Below, piece after piece: positions 32,405 to 44,919 of a stretch of 64,000 bases of DNA. This stretch comes from Pelodera strongyloides. Taxonomy: Eukaryota > Nematoda > Chromadorea > Rhabditida > Rhabditidae. A program made the position numbers and the translations under genes. Each line of letters opens with the position of its first letter. Position 1 is the first letter of the stretch. The DNA lies in contig JAANDG010000226.1 in NCBI GenBank assembly GCA_036852015.1, positions 124,001 to 188,000 of the forward strand. Reading direction: 5' to 3'. A model generated the notes under the pieces. It did not search any database. It saw nothing but the letters and a program-made list of their open reading frames with translations, and was not told the origin of the DNA.

Positions 32405-33926
32405 CGGGAGTCGATAAGAAAGAAGGTGAGGGCGAAAAAAAGGAGGAAGAAAAGAAGGAAGAGGAAAAGAAAGATGAAAAGAAAGAGGAGGAAAAGAAGG
32501 ATGATAAGAAAGAAGGGGACAAGAAGGAGGGAGAAAAGAAGGACGAGAAGAAGGATGACAAGAAGGTACTTGTTAGAACTAGCTCGCAATTGTGTGCGCC
32601 GATCTTGCGTCATATAGTTGGGGCCATGGAGGAGCACCGTCTGTAAACATCTATGACCGATTGCGTATTCATCACGTAATTACTCTTTTTAATGTTCAGG
32701 AAATTGTTGCTCAAAAGACGATCAAACCAGCGATGCCCACTGAGAAAGCTGGAGAAAAGGAGGGAGAAAAAGTCGTTAGTAACCCCATTGTGTCCGTTGT
32801 CACTGAAGCAGGAACAGTCGCACCCGAACCAGTGGTAGGCAATGCTTTAGCGTTGTAGTTAGCGGGTTTTTCAGTGGTTTCGAGGTTAATCATTCGACAA
32901 GCGTGCGCGCGAAGTGTGCACACTTCTGGTTAGCGCACGCGTGGCGCATCTTGGGCGCCCCTCCAAAAAGCGTACCACCGACACTCTATAGATGGACTCG
33001 CCGCAGGCTGCGGCGGAACCTCTTCTTTTTAGTACGAATAAGACGTATCATGCATTATCTGATATTTTCATAGGTACTGGTGTTATTATTTATGAATTTC
33101 TATCAATATTTAGAAAGAGGAAAAGAAAGACGAGAAGAAGGATGACAAAAAAGACAAAAAGGATGATAAAAAGGAGGAAAAGAAGGATGACAAGAAAGAA
33201 AAAGAGAAAAAGAGTGAAGCAAAGGACGATAAAGAAAAGAAGGATGATAAGAAGGAAGAGAAAAAGGAGGAAAAGGTGAGCGTTTTGTAAAATGATTGTA
33301 CCAATCAAATACATGAATTTACCTCTTGTATCAGATCAACGGGTAGAATTAGCAATGTTTCAAATAAACTATAACAAAGACAATGCACATCGCCTACAGT
33401 AGGATCAAGCGCAACCGTACAATACAGTACAGTTATTTAATTAATTTTACTAACAGGAAGAGACGAAAGAGAAAAAGAGTGGAACTAAAGAAGATAAGGA
33501 AAAAAGCAAAAAGGAGGAAAAGAGTAAGAAGGAGGAGGACAAGAAAACAGAGGAAAAGAAGGAGGAGGAAAAGAAAGAAGAAAAGAAGGTATGGTTTATT
33601 TCATAGAAGATTTAACATTCTCTGCTCCCAATTAGGGCGTTCTCCCGCCCAGCGTCAAAGTATTATTAAAGTTTATAAATTCCGATTTCATGCTGGACAC
33701 AGTACTATATATTTTTTTGATTTACTACTTACAACTTACTCTTAATGTTGTGCCCAGCACACGATTCACAAGCCACGTGCCATTCCTCTTTAAAAACATA
33801 TCCTAATTTTAGGAGGAACCCAAGAAAGAGGAAGAGACCAAGGAAGCCACTAAAGAAGCCACAAAAGAGGCATCCAAAAAGGATAATATGTCGAAAAAGA
33901 ATGCTACAAAGAAAGAGAAAAAGTAG
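32405..33926 (+). CDS. Lys/Glu-rich low-complexity protein (start unresolved)
   Basis: Five clear exons: 32405-32565, 32700-32834, 33114-33275, 33457-33588, 33813-33926, all joined in phase 0 and ending at TAG 33924-33926. An AATAAA signal lies at 33968. The encoded 234 codons are almost entirely KKEEEKK/DDKK/EKK runs, apart from exon 2 (EIVAQKTIKPAMPTEKAGEK then an SVVTEAGTVAPEPV segment) and the tail SKKDNMSKKNATKKEKK. Such highly charged sequence predicts a long single helix or disordered region. The first exon needs an upstream partner in phase 1 that could not be fixed. Function unknown; similarity to any K/E-rich protein would be compositional. Long antisense frames rich in Leu/Phe here are shadows. 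Confidence 0.75.
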
Positions 33927-34020
33927 TGGATAAATGAAATGGAGCCGTCCAATTTGAATTTACGATTAATAAAGACTGCTTTTGAAACAAATTTCCGGAA
34001 CAAAGGCGAGACTCATGACC

Positions 34021-34442
34021 CTCAAAGCGAAATAATGGCCGGTTTTTGAAACATATCGAGTACAATGATAATAAATTAGAACACAAAATCGGGATTGTTC
34101 GGGATTGATTTTCCGAAAGGAAACCATACAAATTCATCGTTCGGGATGGACTTTTTGGAAACGTTCCAATGCTTGGAGAAAACAAAAAATACAGTATGAA
34201 TTAGCTTGCGAAAAACGTTTCCCGCGCATATTTTTCAAATTTTCCATGTTAATTCATACTGTATTTTTTGTTTTCTCCAAGCATTAGAACGGTTCCAAAA
34301 TGTCCATCCCGAACGATGAATTTGCCTGGTTTCCTTTCGGAAAATCAATCCCGAACGCGCCCTAAATTCGAGCAATTAGCATAAATACACAATAATTCAG
34401 TTGTCCACGATGCGTTTCAAAAACTGGCCGGTATTTCGCCAA
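34021..34442. mobile_element. Family B element interrupted by a family E element
   Basis: Outer ends CAAAGCGAAATAATGGCCGG and CCGGTATTTCGCC belong to family B. Inside, 34091-34364 is a second inverted repeat (GGGATTGATTTTCCGAAAGG ... CCTTTCGGAAAATCAATCCC, then CGAACGCGCC). Nested insertion gives relative ages: family B first, then E. Located in the 3' flank shared by the Lys/Glu-rich gene and GTF3C5. Confidence 0.8.
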
Positions 34443-34734
34443 ACTGGCCGGTATACTGCCACCGTGATTTCATAACTCTTACTTAAACTACTTTAACAGC
34501 ACCACAAAACCGTCGCACGACTTTTGATGCATTGTGAATTGTGAGGCACGAAAATTATCCCTTCTGAGAACGTGAAGTGACAAACGAGTGACAAAAGTGA
34601 CAATAGTAAAACAATATTAATCAATAACAAACAACAAACATTGTACATACATAAAGCACATGGAGATCATGAGGGAATGAAACAAAGTTAACAAAGTAAC
34701 CACAATACAAGGCTTCCTGATTAGCCACAAATTA

Positions 34735-34894
34735 GAGCGGCCTGACACGTGGTTTTGAAACGTATACTGGATACAGTTTCTTCTGTTTTGCGCCGTTTCG
34801 GTATGGTACAGAACACAGTTTACACAATTTGCACACATTACGTGGTCGTAGTTCTCCGGATAAGTTTCAAAAACCAAGCGCCATACCGCTTTAA
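34735..34894. mobile_element. Foldback element, family A, in the GTF3C5 3' end
   Basis: Inverted ends AGAGCGGCCTGACACGTGGT and CGCCATACCGCTTTAAAA. The right end lies only about 13 bases downstream of the GTF3C5 stop codon (minus strand), so the element forms most of the early 3' UTR. Confidence 0.85.
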
Positions 34895-34907
34895 AACAAA
34901 GTTCCCT

Positions 34908-37900
34908 TTAATGCCATTCGTCTTCTTCATATAAATCTCCTTCGACGTCCAATTCTGAACTCGTTTTATCCACATCTTCCTTCACTAATCGGCGAACTTT
35001 CTCGATTACATCCTGAAAACAGATAATGTAAAGTGAACCCCTTTAAATCAACCACAGAAATCAACGCTGGGAGGCTTAGCACAGCTAAGTCTCCCACGCT
35101 CGGGAATATATTCCCATATATCTTCACCAGGCCTACCAATTTTACAGCCCTTAGCGTCTGTACGGGAAACAAGTCAGTGATCGGTGAACTATCAACCAAA
35201 AACCCCAAGTCTCATCTTGCAAAGAATGGAACATGGTCATAGACCAGATGCTTGTCGCTTTAAACTATTATTGACTGACCCCATGCATCCATCCGTGTGT
35301 CTCGTCCAATTCATCCCTCTTTCCTCTTTCCAAAAGTATTCTCGCCTCTTCTAATTCAATATCACAAAGACAGTACCACATCTGGCGGACACGCGGGAGC
35401 CGACCTAAACAAAGAACACTCAAATGTGCTAATCTGAACAAGAACCCTCAAATATGCAACATATTCGACTGATACTAGTTCACATTAGTGAGCCCAATGT
35501 GCAATGTGCTCAAGAACACTCTGATATATGCGCACTCATCCAGGGAAACACTCAAATAAACAAGAAGGTAGAAAACGCTATAAGTTACCAACTTCTCCGG
35601 ATTGGCATTGGCGCAAACAATCTCTACAGTGCAGACTATTGCAAATTTATAGATTTGAGCGAAGCATATAATTTAGACACTATGTTTCAGCCACTCAACT
35701 AAACAGACCAACACTACGACCACATTCACTAGAGTATGTGCTCACCTGGCATGTAAGTATAGTGAATGGGCTCCTCTGCTAACGCCGCAGCGGAACCACG
35801 ATCCACCGCCGAAACTTTTAATCGATTTCTCTCCGGGATCTTCGAATGCTGTCTGAAGTAGCACGTTATAGGGTTTCAAAGTATCCCAGGTGTGATTCTG
35901 TCAATACCACATACCACCATATTTCTGCACGAACTTGCATATATAATACGAAATACGAAATATTAAAAAAAATTCTCGTGTAGTTCCAAGATACGGTAAA
36001 TTTTCAGCATACTTGGAAACCCCATTATAGATCAATAAACAATAATAAGCTCAAAACATCTGGCGAATAAGTAACACGTAAAAAAATATGTAGACTGAAT
36101 ACCACATGTACCCTGGTGATTCAGCATCAGTTTTGACATACACTCTCTAAATTTGAAAGTATGATTATAAAGACAAGAAAATAACCAACCTAAACGAAAC
36201 CATCATTGTTTGGTATCTCCTAGCTTCTGGATACTTTCTAGGGTCAAAGCCAAAGCGACACCACAGTCGTCCCCACGGACCCGACGCGATGTAGAAGGCA
36301 AATTTGGGCAGCAGGGCTCTGAAGGGATAATTACATACATAGTTAAGCAGACGGCTATAGACTCCTGAGGCGACTTTCCAATACTGCACAGGTGATACTT
36401 CAAAGCCTGACCAAAGTGTGCATGCTTGTATGAAACGATTGAAGCGTATTGTCTACAATTAATGCAAATAGACTAATGTAGCTTATTTTGGGGTTAAGAA
36501 AAGTTGGACCCAATCCTTGAAAAGTACTATGGTTTTCGTTTCAGACACTGTGACAAAAAACGTTTCTCCTTTATATAATAAGACTGCAATAATCATCTGA
36601 AGCTTATACATCTTCAAATCACGAAAAACATCGCACACAAAAAAACCGAACCAAATGTTACTGCAAATCAGAAATTACAGTAACCCCAGGCACAGTACAG
36701 TTACAGTAAACTCAAAAAAAAGAGAAAATTATAAAAATGCCATACTTTAACAAATGGTCCTCCAATCTGGTCCTGAATATACACGCAACTCGAGTCCACA
36801 TCGGTCTTTCTTCAAACAATTCCCGTAAAAGACGATGTGGCTCCTCGTTTTTACATCTGAAAGTTCAATGTTTCAGCAAAACAACCAAAACAAACAAACA
36901 AATAAACAAACAAACAAACAAACAAACAAACAAACAAACACAAACAAACAAACATACACCCGCACTTCTCTAAAATGTGGAGTGGTGCACCATAAACCAA
37001 GCTAAAGAATACACAAATAGACTCAAAACCAAAGTCATTCCCTGACACTAAACATGAATAATCTACCGTAAATTCGCATCTTCAATAGCCTCTGCCGCTG
37101 GTTCCTCTGGAAACGCATCGTTGCCGTGCACCGTAACCGAAAGCGCTTTTCTCTCAACACGAAGGTCTGAAATATGAAACAAAATGACATTTCAATTTTA
37201 TATTGTAAAGAAAGAAGAAATGCTTGAAATATAATTCAAGCTTGACTCCTTGACTTACTCCGTTTGACCCAGAATCTTCCGTCGGTCATTAAACTCTCTG
37301 AAGATTCTCTTGTAAGTTGGTTCAAGCAAACCAGGAACCGGAAGTCCAAATGACAATGACACAACTAACCCAAACTGACCCAATTAATCAACTTTCAATA
37401 TAGCCATCCCGAGATTGACAAAGAAACACTATACAAACAACTCACTCTGTCCATGTCCCACTTTTCGCTTCGTCTTATCTTGTCCAAAATCCGTTTCGCG
37501 GCACAAAATTTTCTGAGACGGAGTGTTATACCTATAAAAACATTATATACACCAAAGTATAAACCCGCAACGCGTCTGAATGGCGGAGGTATGCTTAGTG
37601 TCACATTTTAGTACAACCTCCGGAGATGGTCTGAGCAAATTCCGAGGTGGTTTTCGCGTGATTTTACACACCGCCTTATGCCCAGCTTGGGCTTGAACCG
37701 CCTCATAACTGCTACTGCTATGAAAGACCTCCGTGTGATTACCATTACGGAAAACATGTAAATTAGAATCCGACCTGCTAAACTGATATGGAGGCAGAAA
37801 GAGAGGAGTTGGAGCTTCTGCCGTATCTGGACGTTGCCACCAACAAAGTGCTTGTCCAAGATCCAGCGGTATGAGCCGCGGTATCAAATCATCAAAAGTT

Positions 37901-39135
37901 TCCTCCCCACTACGTCCTAAAGCAGGAGCAAGAATTGCCAAAGTAAGCTTGCTTGCCAGATATATGATGGAAAGGAAAGGTTAGAACATCTTGGCACATA
38001 CAACAGGGACTATGAATGGGTGTCCTGCCGAAATACACCTTCCGCGCAACTCTAGATTTTTTTAGTATATAAGTTTGCTAAGAAACGATGTCCGCGTACA
38101 ACACAGATGCCACTTACGGTATCTACCAATCTGCCTGCAAGACAATGTGCGGTAACTACAGAATAAACCTCTAAAAAGTGCATACCTTTGATAGGAAGAT
38201 ACTGGAAATCGCACATGTTGTCAAAGGTGTATATGCTGTGGACCTGAAAAGAACGCACAGATGAAAAAAAACTACAAAGCGGAGACACGTTCACTCAGGT
38301 AATGACTTCGGCGAAGAATTACGGTAATGTGTGCACATCCACACCACACCACACGATGGACACCAGACACCATCTGTTGATAATGAATACCGAATATGAT
38401 ATCAATAACACGCGCTATACCGCTTGAAATGCAACAGTCTAACGCATACGCCTGACGCCAGTAACTGGACTGGCCACAATAACACTCGTTCAAACAATAA
38501 TAAAATACTACAAAACAAAATGCACATACCAATCCAAGGCACTGCGCTTGAATCGTAGAAGGCTCTTTCTTTTTCCGCCTCACTTTCATAATCAGGTGAA
38601 TGGTTCCCGAAGTAATCTAAACAGATAATAACGATTTATTGATTACATTCAAAGTACATAATCAAAAGGCGACCCTAAGACGGCAACACACACACACACA
38701 CTGATAGACCACCCACAACCATTTCCAATCCACAGATTTGAGTATAGTAAGTATAGCAAAAGTAGCACATTGGTCCGTTTTGATTTCTGATTATCAGTTC
38801 TTAACTACTCATTCTATCTCGTCGCGAGACTTGGATATACACTACGGTACTTTCGGCTGATCTTGTTTTGTTTTACCGAACAAATCTCAACACAAGCCAT
38901 TTGAAGTACTACGCTACGTAGAGCACACACACACACACCAGTATTGAAAAATCATTTAATTCTTAGAGTAAAGAAATCTACTGTTACTTACCTTCGCTTC
39001 CAACTTTCGTTCCGAATGCAAACCACTTGTGTACGTATTCTCAGGAGTCGCTCGCCACTCCAATGCTCTGTTTGCAAAGTGATTCTAAAAGATATAGCTT
39101 GTTCAACACAGTGTCGAATTTAGTAAGCATAGCAC

Positions 39136-39167
<32 letters not shown>

Positions 39168-39417
39168 TAATACATGTTTTGAAGTAATTACTGCATGGAA
39201 AAATGGCCACCTAGCATTCACTGTATGGAGCAAACTACGCACAAAAGGGAACCCAAACCCAGTCAGCATAAATATACCAAGCCCCTACCGCTGTTATGTT
39301 CCTGATACCGCCAAGCGTGTCCAACGCCCTGTCCAGATTCTTCACAATTCCCGGATATTCAATAACAACATATTCTGGAGGACTTTCCTGATCAGGAAAT
39401 AATCGTGGAGCAAGCAT
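34908..39417 (-). CDS. GTF3C5: General transcription factor 3C subunit 5 (TFIIIC tau95/TFIIIC63 family)
   Basis: Subunit of TFIIIC, which binds A- and B-box promoters of tRNA genes and recruits TFIIIB and Pol III in the nucleus. Thirteen exons, coding order: 39289-39417, 38992-39084, 38530-38616, 38186-38243, 37565-37916, 37446-37531, 37259-37306, 37067-37166, 36783-36856, 36190-36406, 35746-35852, 35280-35404, 34908-35012. Total 526 aa (human about 519), all junctions in phase. Family landmarks in order: YVVIEYPGIVKNLDRALDTL near the N-terminus, FDNMCDFQYLPIK, LFEERPMWTR, the best conserved block IASGPWGRLWCRFGFDPRK (about 383-401), then RQMWYCLCDIELEEA and an acidic tail. Exon 5's 3' limit and the short exon 7 acceptor are least certain. 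The start codon immediately follows CTTTCCAG, suggesting a trans-splice site; 885 bp upstream ends SNAPC3 on the same strand. Confidence 0.93.
35868..36026. mobile_element. Short element, family C, in a GTF3C5 intron
   Basis: AGGGTTTCAAAGTATCCC at the left and ATACTTGGAAACCCCA at the right with the TCTCGTGTAGTTCCAAGATA interior shared with 591-726, 17591-17750 and 46244-46385. Confidence 0.85.
36889..36955. repeat. (CAAA)n microsatellite
   Basis: About 16 units of AAAC/CAAA in a GTF3C5 intron. Confidence 0.95.
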
Positions 39418-40302
39418 CTGGAAAGATTAAATGACAATGTTAAAGCGGTATGGCACGTGGTTTCTGTGGAAAGTATACGGGAAAACTGTACCCCCAGGCG
39501 GGCGCACAGAAAGGAAACATGAGAATACAGCTGCAAAGCATACGAATAAAAAACACGCACCATACCACTTTAATGTCTAACAAATACTACTCAATTAAGG
39601 TGGCAATATCACAACTTTTAATATACATGACAGCGAAAATTCACTTCACAAGTTGAAAATTAACAAAATAATAAGAATAAAATCTTTATAACATAAAACA
39701 ACCTTGTCAAAGTAAAACGATAAATAAACGTTAGATACACAGAATCAAAAAGTACACGTGGATATTTGTATATATAATCTATCACCACTTATTAGCTTAA
39801 TTACTCACAAATTAAATAACAGTATTACATCTTAAAAGAAAAGAAAATATACAGAAAAGAGATCAATCAACGCAAGCAGAAGCATGAGATTCGTTAATAC
39901 TAAATAAATAGCAATTGGAAACATATGTATACATCAAGACTGACATAGAGTCCGAACAAACAAATTCGTAAAAGGAAGTTTAGGGGTATGATATATGATA
40001 ACTACAAGCAAACACTTCAAACTGCAAACTAACTAAGTAAAATTAAATAATAACGAGGTACCTGGTTACATGCGTTTCTTAGAAATTCTACTATACTACT
40101 CAAACAAAGGGCATTTTTTAAAGCATTATTGTACATACACCATGTATTTATGCATAATTATGTCTCCCTCCGGCCCAGATGAGCACAGTGGCAGGCAAAA
40201 TTACATTTAATACTTAGGACTACAGTTGTCTGACATAAGTATTACAAACGGGTGATATATCGGTTTAAAGCAAGGAGATTCTAACAAAACCTAACGTCTT
40301 TC
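39418..40302. other. Spacer between GTF3C5 and SNAPC3
   Basis: 885 bp without coding exons. It contains a family A foldback element at 39442-39573 (TTAAAGCGGTATGGCACGTGG ... CACCATACCACTTTAA), which starts 25 bp upstream of the GTF3C5 start codon, and otherwise AT-rich sequence. If the two genes are an operon, this is the intercistronic region; no U-rich SL2-type signal was singled out. Confidence 0.6.
39442..39573. mobile_element. Foldback element, family A
   Basis: 132 bp with inverted ends TTAAAGCGGTATGGCACGTG and CACGCACCATACCACTTTAA. It lies immediately upstream of the GTF3C5 acceptor/start, so a promoter or intercistronic sequence has been remodelled by the insertion. Confidence 0.85.
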
Positions 40303-43300
40303 CTAATACAACTTGGTCACGGAATAATAATGATTCGCTTTGAAAGGACAAACTGGGGATCCGTCCGCTTCAAAGAGGTATTCCTTGAAACAAGTGTCAC
40401 ATAGAAAAGCGGGCGAATACGGTAGCATGTCGCAATCTTCGACGACCATTCTGAAAGGGGCATAATAACACATATAAGCATATAAAATAATAATAATAAT
40501 TATTATATATATATATATATATGATACAAAATACAATGCCTTGAATCCACGGGATGGCTCACTCTATACTACGCGTAAATATATATATATTCAATTATTA
40601 TTAGATACCATTTAACTTTCCCAATGCAGTGGTCCAGAACTCAACTTAACCATTTAATAATAAATGTCCTGCTAATTTCATACAGTACATACATATGTAC
40701 ATTTGTGCTTTAATCACACTATACAGAACAGATGCCAAAAAAGAGCAACTTACGCGGCATATAGCTTCTTGCAGGCATAGCAGTAAATTTCACCTCCTTT
40801 TTCGTATGCAACCAGAGGGTACCTAAAAAGGACTGAACAAATAAAAAAGAAAAAGTAAGGTTGGAAACTTAAAGCGAAATGCTATCCCCTTTGGAAAATT
40901 TGCATATGATAAGCAAATCCTATGTATGCTAATTTTGTACGATCGTCCACGGCAATCGTACAAAATTAGCATAGGATACATAGGATCTGCTTATCATATG
41001 CAAATTTTCCAAAGAGACTAGCATTTCGCTTTAACAGAAAATTGAACATAACTATAATTTAAAAAAACTACACAACAAAAATATTACTACTACTAAACCT
41101 ATTCCTATGACTAACAACTAATACGAAACATGTACCGAGAAATACATAAACGGGTCTCACAAAAACCAAATGGGTCAAGCCGTTATCGGAGAACATAAAA
41201 TAGTGATTCCATGATTCCAATCATACATCACTACAAAAAAAATAGTGCTTACTTTTCAGTGTCCTGTTCATCCTGTGGAGATAATAATCGCAGATCATGA
41301 AACTGGAGCAAATGTTCACATTCACCATTGTGCACAAAAACGTACGGTTGACCCAATCTGAACATGCACAAAAATAGCGAGAATTATATTAGATGCAACC
41401 ATGCAACACACCTTTCAAAAACCGGTCGTGATACCGCTTTAATAATCTACAAAAAAACCTACATCAGAAGTCAATTGTCAATGCGGCCGGAGAAAAAAAA
41501 TCAGAAATGTGAATAATAATAATAATAATAATAATAAAAACACGCCTCACCTCAATTTTAGATCCTTAACCTTGAATTGCGTTATATCTGCCACTTTGCA
41601 CTTGCCAAACGTGCCCGGATGCTTTGCCATAAACTCACGTACTGGTCTGCAACAAAATAATAAAAATGTCATATACTCTTCATTTTTCATCAGTCATACA
41701 CAATTCTATACATGTATGTACGCTCAGCATTTGTACATAACACATAAAGATTGAATCCAAATTTAGACAAAACTAAGAAAACTAATTTGTTGGACTAATT
41801 AAAACGAAATGTAAATGAGTCTAAGTTATACGATTCTATGTATAAAAATATGTCAAAATTAAATTAGATAACATCTGTAAATATGAGGAATAAGATAAAT
41901 AGGATTATAAAATATGGGAGGGTCACCTCGTTTCGACCCCTAAGTCATAGACGAGGATTTAGCCACCGGGGAGGGGGAGGGGTCATCGTCAGTATGATGC
42001 CCCGGTGGTTTGTAATATAGTATTAACTTCTCACTAGAATTAAATTCTAAGAGAATGACTGAGGAAGATAATGCGGATAAAGAAAAAGACTAACATCAAA
42101 ATACCTAACGAATAACGAATTACAATAAAAAAGTATAATAATAATAGAAAATCCCCTTACTCTGATATATCCATCGATCCATCCTTGGTCAAATCAACAT
42201 AAAACGTATCGTGGATAAATAGAAAGGAGGAAGGGTAAAGCTCCATGTGAGATTTACTCAAATCAGGCTTTTCCAACCATTCACCCGTTTTTATGTCCAC
42301 TGTCATATCGCACGGACATATCTAAAAGAACACTACTTTAATAATAATTAATAATTAATAATAATAATAATATACATACACATACACAATCAGCACACAA
42401 CAACGAAAACCATCTCAGCAGTACTAAACAACTAATTTCTTCTAAACTGTGGGTGCGCTCTCTCATTTATCTTTGCAGAAAACAGTAATCGATTAGCTTG
42501 CCTAACATAATGATACTCACGCTATCATAATTAGAAAAATCTAGCTTGTCTACGTACAGAAAAGAAACAAGATCTTACAATTTTTCGGCGAAAATTCAGC
42601 AGTGGCAAATCACCTCGAAGTAGCAATTTGATGGCCGGTTTTAACTGAAAAATCACTTATCAACAAAATCAACATCAAACGGGATGAAAATAAAATCGGA
42701 GCATAAAATCCGTCATTGAACTGAACAAAGATTTGATGCGTTGCGCAACTTACATAAATATGAAGAAAATGAGGTCTCGCATGTAAAGACTATATATAAA
42801 AAAAGTAGACACAAACTACTCACAAGTTTACAATTCCTGCGCTCCTCCGAAGTTACCACTTTATTATTTGGCAATGCCAACGAGCAACTGATAACCAGAT
42901 CCGTAGACGTGGGTGTATGTATCGTTGAAAGAAAGGGTCGACTCAGCTAAATTGGGACATATTATATATATTTTGTTAATTTTGTTTGAAGATATATATT
43001 TTGTTTGTACACAAGAATAAAACAAATGTCTCATCAATGAATGCATAATGCATCAATTAATTGTATAGAAATATACAACAGTAAATAACAAATCATATAA
43101 AAACCAAATTAAATTAGAAATTAACTAACTCTATAATTCGTGCCCAGTATTATAATTCGCGATTCGTGCTAATTTGCATATGCTGCATAAGAATGCATGT
43201 GTTCTCGGTGTTGCAAAAAACTGCCGGTATTTCACTTTAAACAAAAAACTGCAACACACTCACCGGGACAGCAAAGTCGTGTCGATAGTACTTGAGATCC

Positions 43301-44409
43301 TGCTGATAGTTGTTTTTCCGTTGGGGATTTTCCGCTTGCACATTCCGTTCTCTTGCAAACCAAAAAGAAGAAACGATAAGGACAGCTGATGACTGTTTCA
43401 AAAAAAAATACAAATACTGTAGTTTAAGGGCCCTTCGGCCCCTAGCCCACACGGCCCACAATGTGCCATTATTCTGTTCCAGCAAGACAAAACACAGCTA
43501 GACAAAACACAAGACAAGGTTTCGAGTTCAGCGAGCTAGCTGCTTACAAATTACCGCCTTGTACTTGTCATGAAATCGCAAAGCATTTATACAATAAAAC
43601 ACAAATATTTCGAGTCAAACAAGGAGCGGCTTGTGCTTGCTAAGTTGATTAAGGGCACTAAGGTACAAAGTTACAAAGAAATGCTTACTCAACGGTTCTC
43701 AGGGTTGACGTGGAAGGTAACCGATTTGTGGCTTCAAAGGAATCCGGCGCTTCATCTCCGAGGTCGAACTCCAATCCTTCTTCTACATCCTCCTCAGGTT
43801 CTGGACGAAGAGCACTGATTCTAAAGCCTATTTATCATACAAAAAATATTTATAATAATAAATACACCAAGACGATAAGGTATGTAATGTAAAATGTAAG
43901 GATACATATACATGCTGTTTTACAAAGTATCGTCCGCAAAAGACAGAGGCACAAAGAGTTCGCCAAAAAAAAAGCAACAACTAAGAAAATCATAAGTCTT
44001 TACCGCAGATCCTTTTCTAGAACGTGAAGCGCCAAGTCTTGCTGACATCCAGTAATATTATGCAAAATTGACGCCATCTGAAAGGGAAATAATAAGGATC
44101 TAATTGTCACTCAAACACAACTAGTATGATGTACATTTTAATAGGAGTAGGCTATGATTGACTAATAAGGAGGGCACCCATATTACTTCATAACAAAACA
44201 GAAAAAAAAACAATAACCTCTGAATTATGGTCGACAACATTTCCTTCTTCGTCCTTGATTGGAATGTCGTATTCCGATGACGATATTAATCCGGAGGTTT
44301 GCCGCAATAATATTAGAGAGTTCGCTGCTTGCCGTAGAAACTGCGAGAGATCTACCAAAGGCGAAACAAACCATTGTTTATCACTTTTAAATCGGTGATC
44401 AAGTGACAT
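40303..44409 (-). CDS. SNAPC3: snRNA-activating protein complex subunit 3 (SNAP50 family)
   Basis: DNA-contacting subunit of SNAPc, which binds the proximal sequence element of snRNA promoters for both Pol II and Pol III. Eleven exons, coding order: 44218-44409, 44004-44077, 43689-43820, 43264-43351, 42824-42946, 42579-42644, 42161-42321, 41551-41646, 41253-41357, 40754-40822, 40303-40450. Total 417 aa (human 411), all in phase. The C-terminal half matches the family: SFLFIHDTFYVDL, EPVREFMAKHP, LGQPYVFVHNGECEH (312-326), and the zinc-finger pairs C360-YA-C363 and C386-DT-C389. The N-terminal half (MSLDHRFKSDKQWFVSPLVD, then an acidic EPEEDVEEGLEFDLGDE stretch) is divergent. The start lies 9 nt after TTCTTTCAG, a candidate trans-splice site, itself preceded by a CCCTCACC tandem (44428-44507). 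Confidence 0.93.
40869..41034. mobile_element. Near-perfect hairpin element in a SNAPC3 intron
   Basis: Outer TTAAAGCGAAATGCTATCCC and inner GCTAATTTTGTACGATCG arms pair almost base for base with the other half over about 75 bp each, around a short CCACGGCAA loop. The ends match family B (TTAAAGCGAAAT). High arm identity suggests recent origin. Confidence 0.9.
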
Positions 44410-44919
44410 TAATTGCACCTGAAAGAAGTAAAAGGGTGAGGGTGAGGGATAGTAGTAAAATGGTGAGGGTGAGGTGAGGGTGAGGGATATAAAAAGGGGT
44501 GAGGGAAGAAGAAAAAATCTATAAAAGCACGTTCAGAATGGATAAATGAGATGAGAACAATTTGGAGTTATATTTGAGCCCGTCCTACGTTCCCTTTTGG
44601 CGAAATTTGGCAAAGCCAGAGATATGAATGAATGTTAATAAATGTATGTAGATGCAAAACGAACATGCGCATGAAAATCTTGTTTTTTTTTTTCAAAAAA
44701 AAAAATAGTTTTTTTTTCAATCACAAATCGAGGGTGCGGTTTAAAACTGCGCGTTCGCAACAAATTGGAGCGCATGATCATTTTCTCCCATCTACTGTAG
44801 TTGTGAGGAGGAAAACCACAGGAAAACCACAATGCCATTCGCAACTATAGTTATTAAGTTTAGGAGTGCGTAAAACGAAAAAGAAGGAAAATCCGCCATG
44901 CTTGAAAACCCTGTAACAA

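Noticed and set aside
32287..33314. Leu/Phe-rich minus-strand frames resembling membrane proteins
   Set aside because: Exact antisense shadows of the Lys/Glu-rich exons, which have consensus splice sites and phase on the plus strand.
36737..36973. Frames around the (CAAA)n repeat in GTF3C5
   Set aside because: Simple-repeat translation overlapping a real minus-strand exon.
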